This document shows positions 24,446-37,200 of a stretch of 64,000 bases of DNA, piece by piece. Origin of the DNA: Rhyzopertha dominica (Eukaryota; Arthropoda; Insecta; Coleoptera; Bostrichidae). The notes beneath the pieces are model-generated. The model searched no databases, was not told the origin of the DNA, and was given only the letters and a program-made list of their open reading frames with translations. Both the position numbers and the translations under genes were made by a program. The DNA lies in NCBI GenBank assembly GCA_025024175.1, contig QCXZ01000064.1:55573325-55637324 (forward strand), written 5' to 3'. Position 1 is the stretch's first letter; each line of letters starts with the position of its first letter.

Positions 24446-27400
24446 CGCTGTCCTGTACACTCTACGCAAATTACTATGTATTTACTAATGGTAGCATGAA
24501 AAATCCTCGTCATGCGACCGCTTTTGTGGCCAATAAACAGTGATAGTACGCCTAACAGCTCGTTACGTTTTGTGTCATTAAAGCACTTGATATGTTTAAG
24601 TATGTGGTTATTTTAATCGAATAAAAAAAGCGCACCTCTCCGAAAATTATTATGCTATCAGGTTCGGTACATGTAAACCTGTAATCAATCAACACTTTCG
24701 TGTTTATTTGATGATAGAGAACTACAAATTTGTTTTAAAGATAACATGCTTTTTAAATTATATTGCTCTTTTGCGAACTGTGTTTAAACAATTGATGAAA
24801 ATTATTGCGCATTAACGTGAGAAACTGTATTTTGAATTGAACGCACCGGTTTTCTGAGTTTGCAGGATGCCAAAATTATAACTTCATTTTTGGGCTGTTT
24901 ACTAAAGTAAGACTTTTTGCACACTAACGTCACCAACGCTCGAGATAAAATCTGGCACTCTAAAGTTTGTTGATTATTTGGCTTCCGTGAATCGTTCTAA
25001 AATTGTTTTCTTCGTAAGTGTATATCTACTGATTTTTCCACAATAAACAATATTCGCTACTGGTCTATAATGAAGGCAAATGCGCCTTTAAGAAGATTTG
25101 TTTTTAGCGCACCCATGAAGGGAAATGTTTGTATTTAGTGTTTGTGATAGCTCAAGTTAAACAAGAAATAATAACAAATTGTTAATAATGTTTTTGACAC
25201 CAATAACCAGTGGTTTACTAGCATGTAATGTGGGACCTGAAATATTCTGCGAATACAACATAATGATCTATTCATTTTCCCTAATTTTTACGACACCCAA
25301 CCACAGATCGCTGTAAAACTATTTGCCTGCAGGCGGTTGTCGTCGTAGATTTTAGACACTTAAAAAGTCACTGTCAGCGTCTGTTTCATCACCGTCGCCA
25401 ATTTTTAAAATTGAATACAACCCATCCTCACAGATATCATCGTTCAAATCTATTCTAAATATCTGGATGTCATTATTCAATCCATTTTTCACATACACAT
25501 ATTTTACATTCTGTGGTATCGTTGTAAATTTCCTGCTTTGCATAAGTATCGTGTATCGGTTAATTTGTAAGTATAAATATTGCCCTGTTAATAAATTTAT
25601 AATAATTAGTTTATTTTTTTTAATTCGCGCTTCCTAAAATTTAGCATGAATTTTAGCACTTTTTCGCTCCCTGCCTCTTGTATATAGCACGCCTGTGCTG
25701 CTGTACATTTTGTTGGAAATAGCTTTAGTGTATGGTATAGTGACAGTTTGTAGAACTTCAGATGCAGGACTGCATCCGTATAATATACTGATAATGCTCG
25801 ACGTATGTGTGTGATTAGAGGCTCGGTAAATCGCGTGACGTCATCGCCGGACATTGGTGTTTGGAATCGCAGTAATTTCAGAACCAGTATAATTACAGCA
25901 GATAGTTTATAAAATGTATTTAACATTTTTGTGAGATAAAGAAAAACATTCAAGTATAAAGTAGCTCATTCTTCCGTAGCTACTAGTTTTAATAACTGGT
26001 GTTCAAATGGAATTCAAAAATTTAATAACATTACTTTTGAGTAGGTCTTTTGAGATGCATTCTTTATTATAATCCTATCACGAGGATTGTTCCTTGCCAA
26101 TCAATTGTTTTGAACATAAAACAGATAACTGCAATTTAATTCTCTGTATTTTAATGTTATTTTGCTGCAATCTGCGTGTGGTTATTTTAGCACATCGAAA
26201 TTATATGGTAGCATCAAGCATTTAATCTATAATTATTTTTTTATGAAACATGCGATCGCTGCTATTTGATTACATAATCATGACATCCTTAACCACAATA
26301 GATGATTTGCTTTAAATTTAATTAATTCGTTTGCACAAATCGATAAAGTACACACACGAGACAAATTGAAGCTAAAAATATCAGTATGAAACTTAATTAC
26401 GAAAGTAAAGGAGTATCCCAGACAAATTTTGCTTATTTAAAAGTTTTTCCTCTATGCAATCCTTTTTAGGTGTGCTACTTTACTAAGGTCATTGAATCTT
26501 GACAGGTACCGACAACTTTAGTTTCTGATGGTACTATGTCTGTTATTGAAGAATTTGGTAGCCATAAACTATCATTCTGTCTTTTTGTTTTGTTGGATCA
26601 AACCTGAGACTAGAGTTTGCACTATCTTATAATGCAATGACATTATTAACCGCCTTTAAAATCTTAATGAACTGTCATTATATAATAGATAAAATAAGGA
26701 AATTACATTTAATGAGTCTATTATTATGCTATCACCATCGCTGTATGGCACAAAAAGCAGGGTTTTGTAAAACTGTGCATGTTTACTATTTTGCACAGGT
26801 TTTTCTTTTAATTACCTCAAAATAGTGTTGCATTAAAACATGTAACATGCTCTAGCCCAAATTGTCGTCCAGAGGCCTTTGTCTTGTCAAGCACAAACTA
26901 CTTTTATTTTTAAAGGGCTTGAAATTACAAATCGCTTACTGAAAGGAGTTTAATTACTATGCTTGAAGCTCAAAAATGGACTTGAATAAACATATTACAA
27001 AGGCTTAAAGCACTTTAAATGAGCTTGGAGCATTTTTTTAATGGGCTTTTTTATCTAATCTTAACCACTGTACACAGGGTGTTTCAAAATTGGATGTGTC
27101 CAATTATGACGAGTTCTTAGTTTATTATAAAGACATGTCTGCCAATGCTTCTTTTGTATGCAGGTACAGGGTGTTGAAACTAAAAAAAATATTTTTTCTA
27201 TTAAAAAATGTTTTTTCCAGGCTTTGTATATTAGCGTGCGAAATTTCGAAAAGCAGATCACTATTTTTAGAGAGAGTGATAAAAGTTCAATGAAAAGATA
27301 CTCTTATTGATCGTCGCTAGAACGAGTTGTTTTCGAGAAAATCAAAAGGCATATTAGTGCCAATTCAGCAAGAAATTAAAAATTTTCCTATTTAAAAAAG

Positions 27401-28020
27401 TCAACTTTTTTAAATAGTTAATTAAGTTTTATTGGCATTACACTGTAGTTTTTCCGTTTTTTAACGCACATATGTGGCCTTGTTTTTAACTGTTTCTGCT
27501 GTATTAGCGTTTTTTTTGTTTTTATTTATTGTTATTGTGATCATTAATTTGAAATTGTACTCAATTTTTGAATTCCAAATCGACGCCCGCAGAAAGCTTT
27601 AACAATATTTAAACTTGCATTGAAGCGTTTTAAATGCTCCCTTTTTTGAACTTTGTAACTCTGTAAATGATATGAAAAACTGAAACTTTAAGCAGAACCT
27701 AGTTAATTTTGGGAACTTTGATCATTGTATAAAGTTCGCAGCATTATGCATTTTTACAGTTTTATAAATTGCCTAATCAATAAGCAACTACAGCAGCATT
27801 TCCTGCATTACAGTGACTTAGCTCAAAAGTTAACAGTTCAGTATGGCTTGAAAAGTGTTTTTTTATAATATAAATATGGCTGTTACTATCACAGTGAGAA
27901 ATTATGAAATGCTATTTTTTGTAGATTTATGTAATATGAAAAATAATCAAAATTCACCACTTGTATTCCATTTGATTATTTCAATTTTACATTATCTTCA
28001 GACAGTTTGAATAACTAAAT
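24446..28020. other. Intergenic region between copy A and COQ3
   Basis: It contains the 5' flank of glucocerebrosidase copy A and AT-rich DNA. Repeat-type termini cacagggtg (27073) and tacagggtg (27165) indicate fragments of small transposons. An unassigned frame at 25352-25543 is listed separately. Confidence 0.35.
25352..25543 (-). other. Unassigned 63-codon open frame
   Basis: The frame reads with mixed composition (KYVYVKNGLNNDIQIFRIDL) and an acidic end (GDGDETDADSDFLSV), less biased than random AT-rich frames nearby. It stays open upstream past a possible splice acceptor near 25582. No family was recognised and no partner exon found. It could be the terminal exon of an unseen gene, a decayed transposase end, or chance. 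Confidence 0.2.
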
Positions 28021-28026
28021 GATATA

Positions 28027-29746
28027 CAGGGTGATCATTTAAGGCTGGACGTGGGCTGTATCTTGGAAACTAATCGTGCTAGAATCTTGCGATGAAATGT
28101 TTTAAAACAAATATGGCCACATCGATTTCATTTAAATATTATAAAGTACACAACTTTGCCAGTAGGTGGTGCATGTAATATGCCATCAAAGTATCGTATC
28201 TTTCTCCAAAAAGTTTCAATAGTTTGTGAGTCTAAAATAGACTCATTATAATCTATGTTTAGTTCTTAACAAATTTTATTTGAAAATTTTTTTTCTAGTT
28301 GCTATGACGACAACAGAAGGGATAGAAGATTGAAATCTTCACAATGACCTAAGTCAGTTTTATGGTTTTCAATATGATCATAAATAATTTATTTCAACTA
28401 TTGCAACGGGAGTGTTAAAAAATCTAATGCGCTATAGAATTTTTGTTAGCTGTTATAGCTCATTAATCAAGCAAGATATTTTTAAAAACCGGATGTCAGT
28501 ATCTTGTTTGGTAATAGTAAAAAAATACTGCGAAACCATTCTTTTATTCGGCTGTTTGTTTTCATTTGAAGTAAAATTAGGTTATTTAAAAAATCGTACG
28601 TTTATTGATAAATTACGTCTTTTCTTTAGTGTGTCCAATATAAAAAAATATAATACAAAATTCTTACTGAAACTAGACTAGCTGACGGTTAGGTACTAAT
28701 GGTCTTATAGGTACTTATTCCTAAGCAGCTCAGTAGCCCTTGACCGTTCCTTGCCATTTGTAACCTTATTACCTATATTACACATTATTTCTACTAATAT
28801 TACATTTGATTATTGTACTTCCCTAGATAAATCACATGGAGTTAATAACACGTCATTCTTCGAGTTTCACTGATTTGTTCTTGTATTAAGTATTAGTGCT
28901 ATTGAGAAAACTATTCAAATTAGTAATATAGAATACAAGACACACTATGTATCCGTCAATAAACTACTTATAATATATTAAAAATCAAACGATAGAAAAC
29001 AGTCAACAACAAACTAAAACTACAAAACAACATAACAATATTACAATTACTATAGTAGAAGAGTTATAAATTATCCTCTAAATGTCCACCGTTGCTGGCA
29101 AATCACCGATCTTAGCCAAACCCAAAGACAGTTCGCAGTTTTTTTTACTATAGACACGAAAGGAAAAAAGATATCGACCTCTGGTTTTGAAATTCGTCTT
29201 GCATAATTAAGGAGTTATAACAGCTTACAAAAAAGTCTATAGTTGCAATAAATTATATTGATAACTAGCCACCATTTGCTGAATTCGCTCATACCATACT
29301 TATGTTATTTTGAAGATTTGAAACTTCTGTCCCTCCTGTTATCATTGTCATAATAACTAGAAAAAAAATTCAAATAAAATTTGTTAAGAACTAAACGTAG
29401 ATTATAATAAGTTTATCTGATCCCAACATTGTATTGCAACTTTTTAAAGAAAGAAACTAATTTTAGATATGTCATATTGAATACACCAACTAGCGACAAG
29501 AAAAAAAAATCAGATAAAATTTGTTAAGAACTAAATATAGATTATAATTGGTCTATTTTAGACCAACATTGTATTGCAACTTTTTGATAAGTCATATTAA
29601 ATGTGCACATAGAGGCAAAGTTAAATATTCAAAATATTTTAAATGCAATCTCTGTGGTCATATTTATTTAAAAAAATTTTACATAAGATTCTAGCACGAT
29701 TAGTTTCCAATATACAGCTGCTGTCCATTCTTAACTAATCACCCTG
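28027..29746. mobile_element. Nonautonomous DNA transposon with about 300-bp inverted repeats
   Basis: The outer ends are CAGGGTGATCATTTAAG on the left and its near-complement ending CACCCTG on the right, both flanked by TA. The inverted arms stay alignable for roughly 300 bp (for example ggaaactaatcgtgctagaa in both). The right arm carries a duplication of a segment with ttgttaagaactaaa at about 29380 and 29523. The centre has no transposase frame. A Tc1/mariner-type TA target is likely from the termini. Confidence 0.8.
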
Positions 29747-30038
29747 TATATTCTTGTGTGACCAAAAAATTTTCAAAGGGAAAATTTACTTGAAGGCCTT
29801 CAACAAATTACAAAATTTGCTTTTCGAAACACAAAATCAAGTTAACTAGCATTCATATTCCTAAATCTTCTGAATCCTGAGAAAACATGTCCAGTATAGT
29901 CATAATTTGACAGGTGTTCAAGTCGATATTATTGACAGAAGCATAACCTAAATTGCATGCTTTTTTATAATAATTTGATGTGATTTATATCTCATGACTA
30001 ACAGATTATTAATTGCAGTGCTGGTTACTTCCACTCCA

Positions 30039-31235
30039 ATGCTGCTGCAATTAATTCGAAAGATGGCGTAAGTATGGATTACCTAACGTTCAATACATGA
30101 TCTAATTCATAGCCATAGTACAGCTGCTGCTGCTGCAGCAACACCTCCCCCCAACACATCAACTGTGGACAAAGCTATAGTGTCTCAGTTTGACAAGTTA
30201 GCAAAGGAATGGTGGGATAAACGTGGACCCATGAAAGGTCTGCATTCTATGAACAAATTGCGTGTAGCATTTGTTAGAGATGGACTTATAAACAATGGAA
30301 TTGTACCAAAGGAAAATATCGACACACCTGAACCTCTGACTGGTCTAAAGGTTTTAGATGTAGGATGTGGGGGTATGACGTACAGTAGCTCTTATCATCC
30401 AAAATGAATAAAAGTTTATTTTGTTTTAGGAGGGATCTTATCAGAACCTCTTGCTCGTTTAGGAGCCTCCGTAACTGGCCTAGATGCAGCCTGCGACTTG
30501 ATAGAAATTGCGAAAGCACACAAATCTAATGACAGCAGACTAAAAGACCTCAACTATGTTTGTTCATCTATTGAAGAGCATTCTGCCAAGAACGAGTGTG
30601 CGTATGATGCTGTTGTTGCGTCTGAAATAATAGAACATATAAGAACCAAAAAAGAATTTGTCAGTGCCTGTGTTCGTTGTCTAAAACCTGGTGGTTCGAT
30701 ATTTGTTACAACACTAAATAAGACTTTTTTCTCATTTTTTGGTGGAGTTTTGATGGCTGAGACTGTACTGCGTATTCTTCCAAGAGGTACACATGAGTGG
30801 GATTTGTTTATTAGTCCTGTGAACATGCAAAGGATGCTGGAGGATGGTGAGCTCATTTATTCCATTAGTTTCTTATGGAGGAAGTGCACAAACTTTTACT
30901 CAGCAATTTTTAAAAGAAAAATTGAGCTGATATTGCACATATAACTCTGCAAATTGATGACATTATGTTTTCTTCAAGAATGAGTGGGGTTGTATTTTTT
31001 CCTTCATATTACACATTAGTCAAAACTCATGCACTTCTCTTGTTAGTATTTTTCATTCAGTTTCATTTCAAATTTTGATCTATTTTGGCGTTTTCAGTTA
31101 TTATTTTATTTCCTTTCAGAAAAATGTCGAACAAAAGTGATACATGGAATGGGATACAACTTTATTACTAATAAATGGTTTTGGTCCAGGCTAACACACA
31201 TCAATTACGCCTTACATGCTATTAAATTAGAATGA
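30039..31235 (+). CDS. COQ3: COQ3, mitochondrial ubiquinone biosynthesis O-methyltransferase, 4 exons
   Basis: COQ3 catalyses both O-methylation steps of ubiquinone synthesis on the matrix side of the inner mitochondrial membrane, using S-adenosylmethionine. Exons: 30039-30067, 30113-30372, 30430-30846 and 31120-31235, totalling 822 nt (273 aa), all in phase. Exon 1 encodes the basic presequence MLLQLIRKMA, followed by an Ala-rich stretch. The mature part shows QFDKLAKEWWDKRGPMKGLH, SAM motif I (LDVGCGGGILSEP, split across exons 2 and 3), VVASEIIEH, the post-motif KPGGSIFVTTLNKT and PRGTHEWDLFISP. The last exon gives GMGYNFITNKWFW, matching the family C-terminus. Intron 1 is only 45 nt. No defects are seen. 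It lies between the two glucocerebrosidase genes on the opposite strand. Confidence 0.95.
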
Positions 31236-31285
31236 TGTTTTACTTTATAGCTGTATCTATATAGAGGGAAATGTTAGTTTGTTTA

Positions 31286-31291
31286 AATAAA
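31286..31291 (+). terminator. Polyadenylation signal of COQ3
   Basis: AATAAA 50 nt after the COQ3 stop codon, followed by a T-rich stretch. Canonical position. Confidence 0.65.
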
Positions 31292-32780
31292 TTATTTTGT
31301 TGTTAATTGCTTTTTCAATGCACCCTCTCCCAATTTTTTAAAGTGTAGAGAACCATAACATTTACAATGTGTGCCAAAATATAGCGAAATATGACACTAA
31401 AAGCAATTCAAAAACCTCTAATAATCATATGTCAGTCTTCCTAATTCAAATGTGCCTACCAGAACTGGTTATTATGAAATGTCTTGCATTGTGACTTCAC
31501 AGATGGGAATAAAAGGCAAACAATTTATTGTGCTAGCAAAAAAGCATTGAGTAAAGAGGGATTTACAGTTACCAAAAATGTACATATACATAAATTTAAT
31601 TAATTACATTTTCCACTTGGCATATAACTGTATTCGTAGAAAAATGTTTAGCAATATTTCTCATGTGTTACTACATGCAGTTTATTACTTAAGTGATTTT
31701 ATTAAGCATTTTTTTCTTTTTCTTATTTATGTAAATTGCAGTCACATTTTTTCAAGCCGGCTGTGATTTGATGTTGGTAATCAGCCAAAATACAATTATA
31801 ATAATAAGAAAAATGTGTGTGTGTATGCCACATAGATAGATAACACTACATAATTAAACATTCAGGAAAACTAGTTATGTATACAGTGTCTTATCTCAAG
31901 TATTAGTGTCAAAAAATATATACCACTTGTAGTACCCATTCTTTAACAGCATATTTGAAAGTATTTTAAAACATGTTAGACTTTTGGTTATATTAAATAT
32001 CCACACTTACTTTGTTATTCCTTGGATTATTATAAAAATTATAATTATAGTTTTATGGGATTTGATCTTTTACTATAATACAAGTATAGAAACTAATAGC
32101 AATTAGACCCTGGAGAAAGAAACAAACATTTTTACTGTTCTATTTTTCATTACTGATATCAATTTAACTTTTCTACATAGGTAATATTTGCTGTTTTTTA
32201 TACAATGTTGTTCTGTTAACCTTACATTTGGTGTACTTTGAGTCGTTTTGTAAAACCAATATGATCATGTGACTGTGAGAAGCAAAACAGCTAATTATGC
32301 CAGTGTTGTACAACTATATTCATTTATCTGTCAGGTATCCATCCTCTCTTATTCCTGCTTTTTGCTTACCACCACTCGATAGTCAGAGAGAAGAATGGAC
32401 CATAGCCACAAGATGTAGTGTGTCACTAACATTGCTTAATCGCTGAAAGACATCGACTCATTTTTTAGTTAATTGTATAAAACATACAAACTTACACAAC
32501 ATGCTCGTAAGTGACACAATTTTGTGGATGGCCCAGTTCTTCGCACTGAAAACTCAGTAGAACACACTTCCCTACAATCCAGGCCAGTTTATCTTTCCTT
32601 TAGTTTGGTATAGAACGCACAAGCAGCATTTGTTTTGATAATTTCCAATACAGTCCGCTGAACTATTTATAGATAGTTGCTATAGCCCCAACAAATTGAA
32701 ATCACGGATAATAATGGCCAAGTAATATTTAATTACCATTTAATGCAAAATAATATTTCTTAGCAAAGTTGTATATTCTG
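31292..32780. other. Intergenic, nothing recognised
   Basis: AT-rich DNA between COQ3 and repeat copy A of the 0.8-kb family. No coding similarity or repeat structure was recognised. Confidence 0.4.
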
Positions 32781-32782
32781 CA

Positions 32783-33615
32783 AATAAATATCGCGAAAAA
32801 AATTTTCAAAAATTTTTATTTGCTCATTCGCTTTAAAATGGTCGAAAAAGCAAAAAACAAAATTTGAGCAAAAAAAATTTCTTGTCTGTGTGTCTGCGGA
32901 CACGATAATTTTCGAAGGACTTAACATATGAACTTGAAATTTGGCAAATATATAAATCTAACTACCCAAAGCGACGTATTGTTTGTGGGGTAAGTAGAGT
33001 ATCAGGAAGGGGGCGAAATTGGGGGATAACTACCCTTTTTGCAAATTTTTATTTTGTTTCGTTTTAGTATGTGATTATTAGTATAACTGTGAGTATTATT
33101 CGTTCTTATAAATTTTCGGTGCAGCAAACTGTTTAGAAGAATTAGCAAAAATGCGTCACTTAAAGAAAACCGTTTTTCGTAAATATCTCCGAATATATTT
33201 AATATATTCAAAGAATGAAAATACTATCAGATAGGAAATAAAATTTCTCACAAAAAGTGTCTTAGGAAGTTAATTCAAAATTTTGACATTTTCGAAATAT
33301 TTCCAAAAAGTTATTTTTGACCCTGTTTGTACGATTTTTTTTTAATGTTGGTAATATATAGTTAATTAAATTTCTGATCAGAAAGCACGCTTGTAATTTT
33401 TTTCGTTAAGTTAATAATTTTCGAGTTATTTGGAAAAAACGATTTTAAAATTTATATATTTTTGGTAATATCACGAGGACTGTTTGTCTTAGAAAAAATG
33501 TGTAGAGAGAGAATCTGCTCAAAACCTGATTACTAATCATATAGTAAAAGAAATAAAAACGTAAATGTCATTTTGACAATTGGATGTGGAAGTATTGATT
33601 CAATTTGCAACAGTT
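32783..33615 (+). repeat. 0.8-kb dispersed repeat, copy 1
   Basis: A noncoding sequence shared with copies at 40681, 42685 and 58366. Recognition strings are ttttatttgctcattcgctt, ctaccctttttgcaa, ttttcggtgcagcaaactgt and gaggactgtttgtc. It ends ggatgtggaagtattgattc. No protein frame is conserved, so it is probably a nonautonomous DNA element. It lies downstream of glucocerebrosidase copy B. Confidence 0.85.
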
Positions 33616-34153
33616 TTTTTAGTATTAGTTTAGTTCAAGAAAATTGACACTAAAACTTAAGAAAACCTATTATTTTATATTGAAGAACTTTCGCTATTTT
33701 GAAAGTGAAATCCACATTATTTTTAAATTGTAGCTCTATAACATTGCTGATCGCTAAATGTTAAGATGTAAATTTGGGTAACCATCTCATAGACATATAA
33801 TTTTTTTTGGCCACAACCACAAAATATGTGATTTAAATAATATAATGTAGTTCCGCCACAAAATTGTGATACAAACTAAAACTTTCCAAATAGGTGAAAC
33901 ATTTTTGTTACCTATACCGAAGGAATAGAGTGTAAAAAAATATTTTAATGAATTTTGTATTAATTTCTCATTATTAACCCTCTGTAACCAAATACCAGTT
34001 ACGCCCAAGTTTTATTGTAACTTTTTATACCATTTCAATGTTGCAACTACCTTTACACTTTAGTGTGCTATAATTTAGAGACAACCTAAGCACATCCTTT
34101 TCAAATTTGCCTCCCGTAATTAATATCTTTGCAGTAAGTACATTAAATTTTTG

Positions 34154-34159
34154 TTTATT
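34154..34159 (-). terminator. Probable polyadenylation signal of glucocerebrosidase copy B
   Basis: The first AATAAA on the minus strand after the copy B stop, about 140 nt downstream. Confidence 0.5.
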
Positions 34160-34298
34160 GACACTATATACTTTTTTAACACCAATTAGTTATTGTACTG
34201 GCTCTTTGCATGTTACTGCTTCATAATCGCAATACAGAAAGACATTGAAAGACACTTTTAATTCACTTTGGTTTCTTGTTGCCTTTCAATTTACTGTA

Positions 34299-37200
34299 TT
34301 AGGAATAAATAATTGTGTTGATACTTCGTTTTTCAATGCATACTTCCATTTCTCCCCTATCTGGATCATAGAAAACTAAATCCTTATCAATATTTCCCCT
34401 GGAAAACAAAATTAATGGTACCTTCAAATTCAGTTCATTGTCCAATAATTATGCTTTACCTGTTAAATATCATGATCGAAATCTTACTATTTGGTTGTCG
34501 AAAAGCCAAGACTTGTATATTTGCATCAGCACTTCTCCTTTGTGCACTGATCCCAATTCTTACACTCCCAGGTGATAGAAACTTTGAAAAATGTCCCAAC
34601 ACATAGAACATTGGCTGTTTATAAAATTCTCCACTGGTTGCATTCACAATTATAGTCGAGTCAACAGGGAAATTTGTATAAACAGGCCCTCCATTCAAAT
34701 TCAGTGCCATATTCCAGTCTATCCAGCCCACAGCTCCATATTGCAGGTCCTACTTGTAATAGCAAAATTTAATTGCAGTTTAAGCTATGAAGTGGTGTTT
34801 TACCTCAAATATATTGACAAGATACCTCTCGGCTCTTTCCCATGAGCCCAGAAGTACAGGATTTGGATTCAAAATACCTAAAATTAAGGAAAATTGTATT
34901 ATTTTTAAATTATTACTATATGTGAGATACATGATTATTTTAATATCTTCAAAAAGTGTTTCACACAATTTTTACTAATTTAGCTCTTGACGATTATTAC
35001 ACATGATTTTTTGTATGTTTAGTATGGCAGTCAATGTCAAGTAGATACAGATGTTTGATTAATTCTGACCCTGACTGATCTTTGTCTAGAAAATTACATT
35101 ATACAGGGTACTATAAGCTTTTTTATCAAGAGTTTACAAAAATTAGTTATAATTTTTATTTCGACATAAATGTATAGGGATTTTTTTAAAGATTAAAAGT
35201 ATCCCAACTTCTAGAAATAATTAATCTAAATTTATTCTACACATCATCTGTCAACTTTCCATAGACATCGTAGTAAATTAAACATTGTACAAAAATAATT
35301 AGAGAACGCCCGTAAAATGCATCGATTACTGCATAACCGGGTCCAATAATTCAGATAATGAATTCTGAACTACCTCTTGCAGTTTTCCTAAGAGTTTTGA
35401 AACAGGGGAACATAGTAGTGGTTTCATACTGCTGATTGAGTGTAAGTTAAAAGAGCATTTTAGGATACTTCCTTTATTTATGTAAATAAAGTGCACAGAA
35501 ATTAAGGTGTTAACAGGTGAGATCTTTATATATATTTATTGTAAAAACTTCTCCACAAGTACCTACCTACTCATATATTTGTTTTAATAGGGAACCAATA
35601 ATCAAAAAGGTGTGATAGAAATGGGTCTAATAAAAATTTATGTTATAACACATTCAAATAGTTATTGGATTTCATTTAAATCAAACACTTTTCATATCAA
35701 TCCATTAAAAACCTGCAGAAAATTATTAGAATGTACGATTTTAGCCTAATAAAAATACTTGAAGCTGGTCATTTGATTTATTACCATTATTTATTGAATA
35801 CATGGATTTAATTTAATGTACCTCGTACAATGACTTCAAAATCGTTCCAAAACTGATGGCTAAATTTAGTTTGAAAATCTCATTTGCTAAGGAAATTTAA
35901 AAAATAATCCATAATCTTTTGAGATCTTCTGTGGTCTATATCTTTGAAAAGGGGAAAGTGAATGTGTTAGTATCTTTACAGTTATCAATATAAATAAATA
36001 GTTTTTCTGTAGAATGTTTTGAAATATTTGTGCAATCTGTATAGTCCTGTATTTATTGGCCAATTAATTTATAAATTTTACCTGTGCTAGCTTCCGTACC
36101 CACTAAAAACAATTTCTTTTTCCTTGTGTAGGCAAAATTTAAAAAACTAGGGGGAGTGAAGAAGTCACTGTACCAGTGCACTCCAACTCCATCTGCATAT
36201 CGGAGGGCTTCATTATCATTGAAAATCTGAAAAAAATTGCATTTCAAAGATGATTCTCACAGAAAAATTGGTTTACCTCTCTAAGAAATGGCAATAGCCA
36301 TCTCTGGTCATCATGTATGATGATTTTAAGATTTGAATACTTTGAACTGCGAATTGTTGGGCCTAAATTTTGTCTTAACCATTTGGCCTGAAAAATAAGT
36401 GCATGTGATAGTACAAACAAAAACATCATTAGTAATTTCCATACTGCTTGCTTTAAGTCCGTACATTTTATTATAAGTTTTATTTTAACCCTTGGATGGA
36501 GTTCAAGTTGATAATAATTTAACAAGGAGTTTGTAAATTATTATTTCTGGTAATGAATACACATTTGGATAGTCCGTTTCGGCCATCCCGTGTATATTAA
36601 ATCTCTTGTATTTATCAGTAAATTTATTAATACCTTCAATCTCAAAACTTCTTAACTACAGAAAAAGAACGAAAATTACTGTTATGCAAACGAAAGACAA
36701 TCATGAATTACATAAATTTTTGCCTTTTCTAGTCACAGTATAAGGGTCACTCTTGTGGTACAGATATACAAACCTTCAATGTGAAAAGTACCATTTCTTT
36801 ATTTTTAACTTTATTTTCGATATGCAACCTAAGAAATGATCCAAGTATAGGGTTGGAAAAACATTAGAGAAAAAAGACAATGAAAAACTGTACCAGCAAA
36901 TAACTATAAAGGTACATCAACTAAATAGAACATTATTACAGAGATGAGAATTTAGAATGCATCTGATTAATTATAATATAGAATATGTCAAAATCTTCAT
37001 GTAAATCCTTACAACTGGGACACAGTGTAAATTGATAAGTGCATCAAAATGTTAGTACATGCACTTGGTAGATAAAACAGTGACTTGGAATGGGTCAATG
37101 GAGGTGATGCCCGAAAACAAAGCAGTCCATTAGCCTATTCAATAAATTGAACGTGAATACCACACCTTGCATGTCCCTACGTCGCTCTATAGATGCATTA

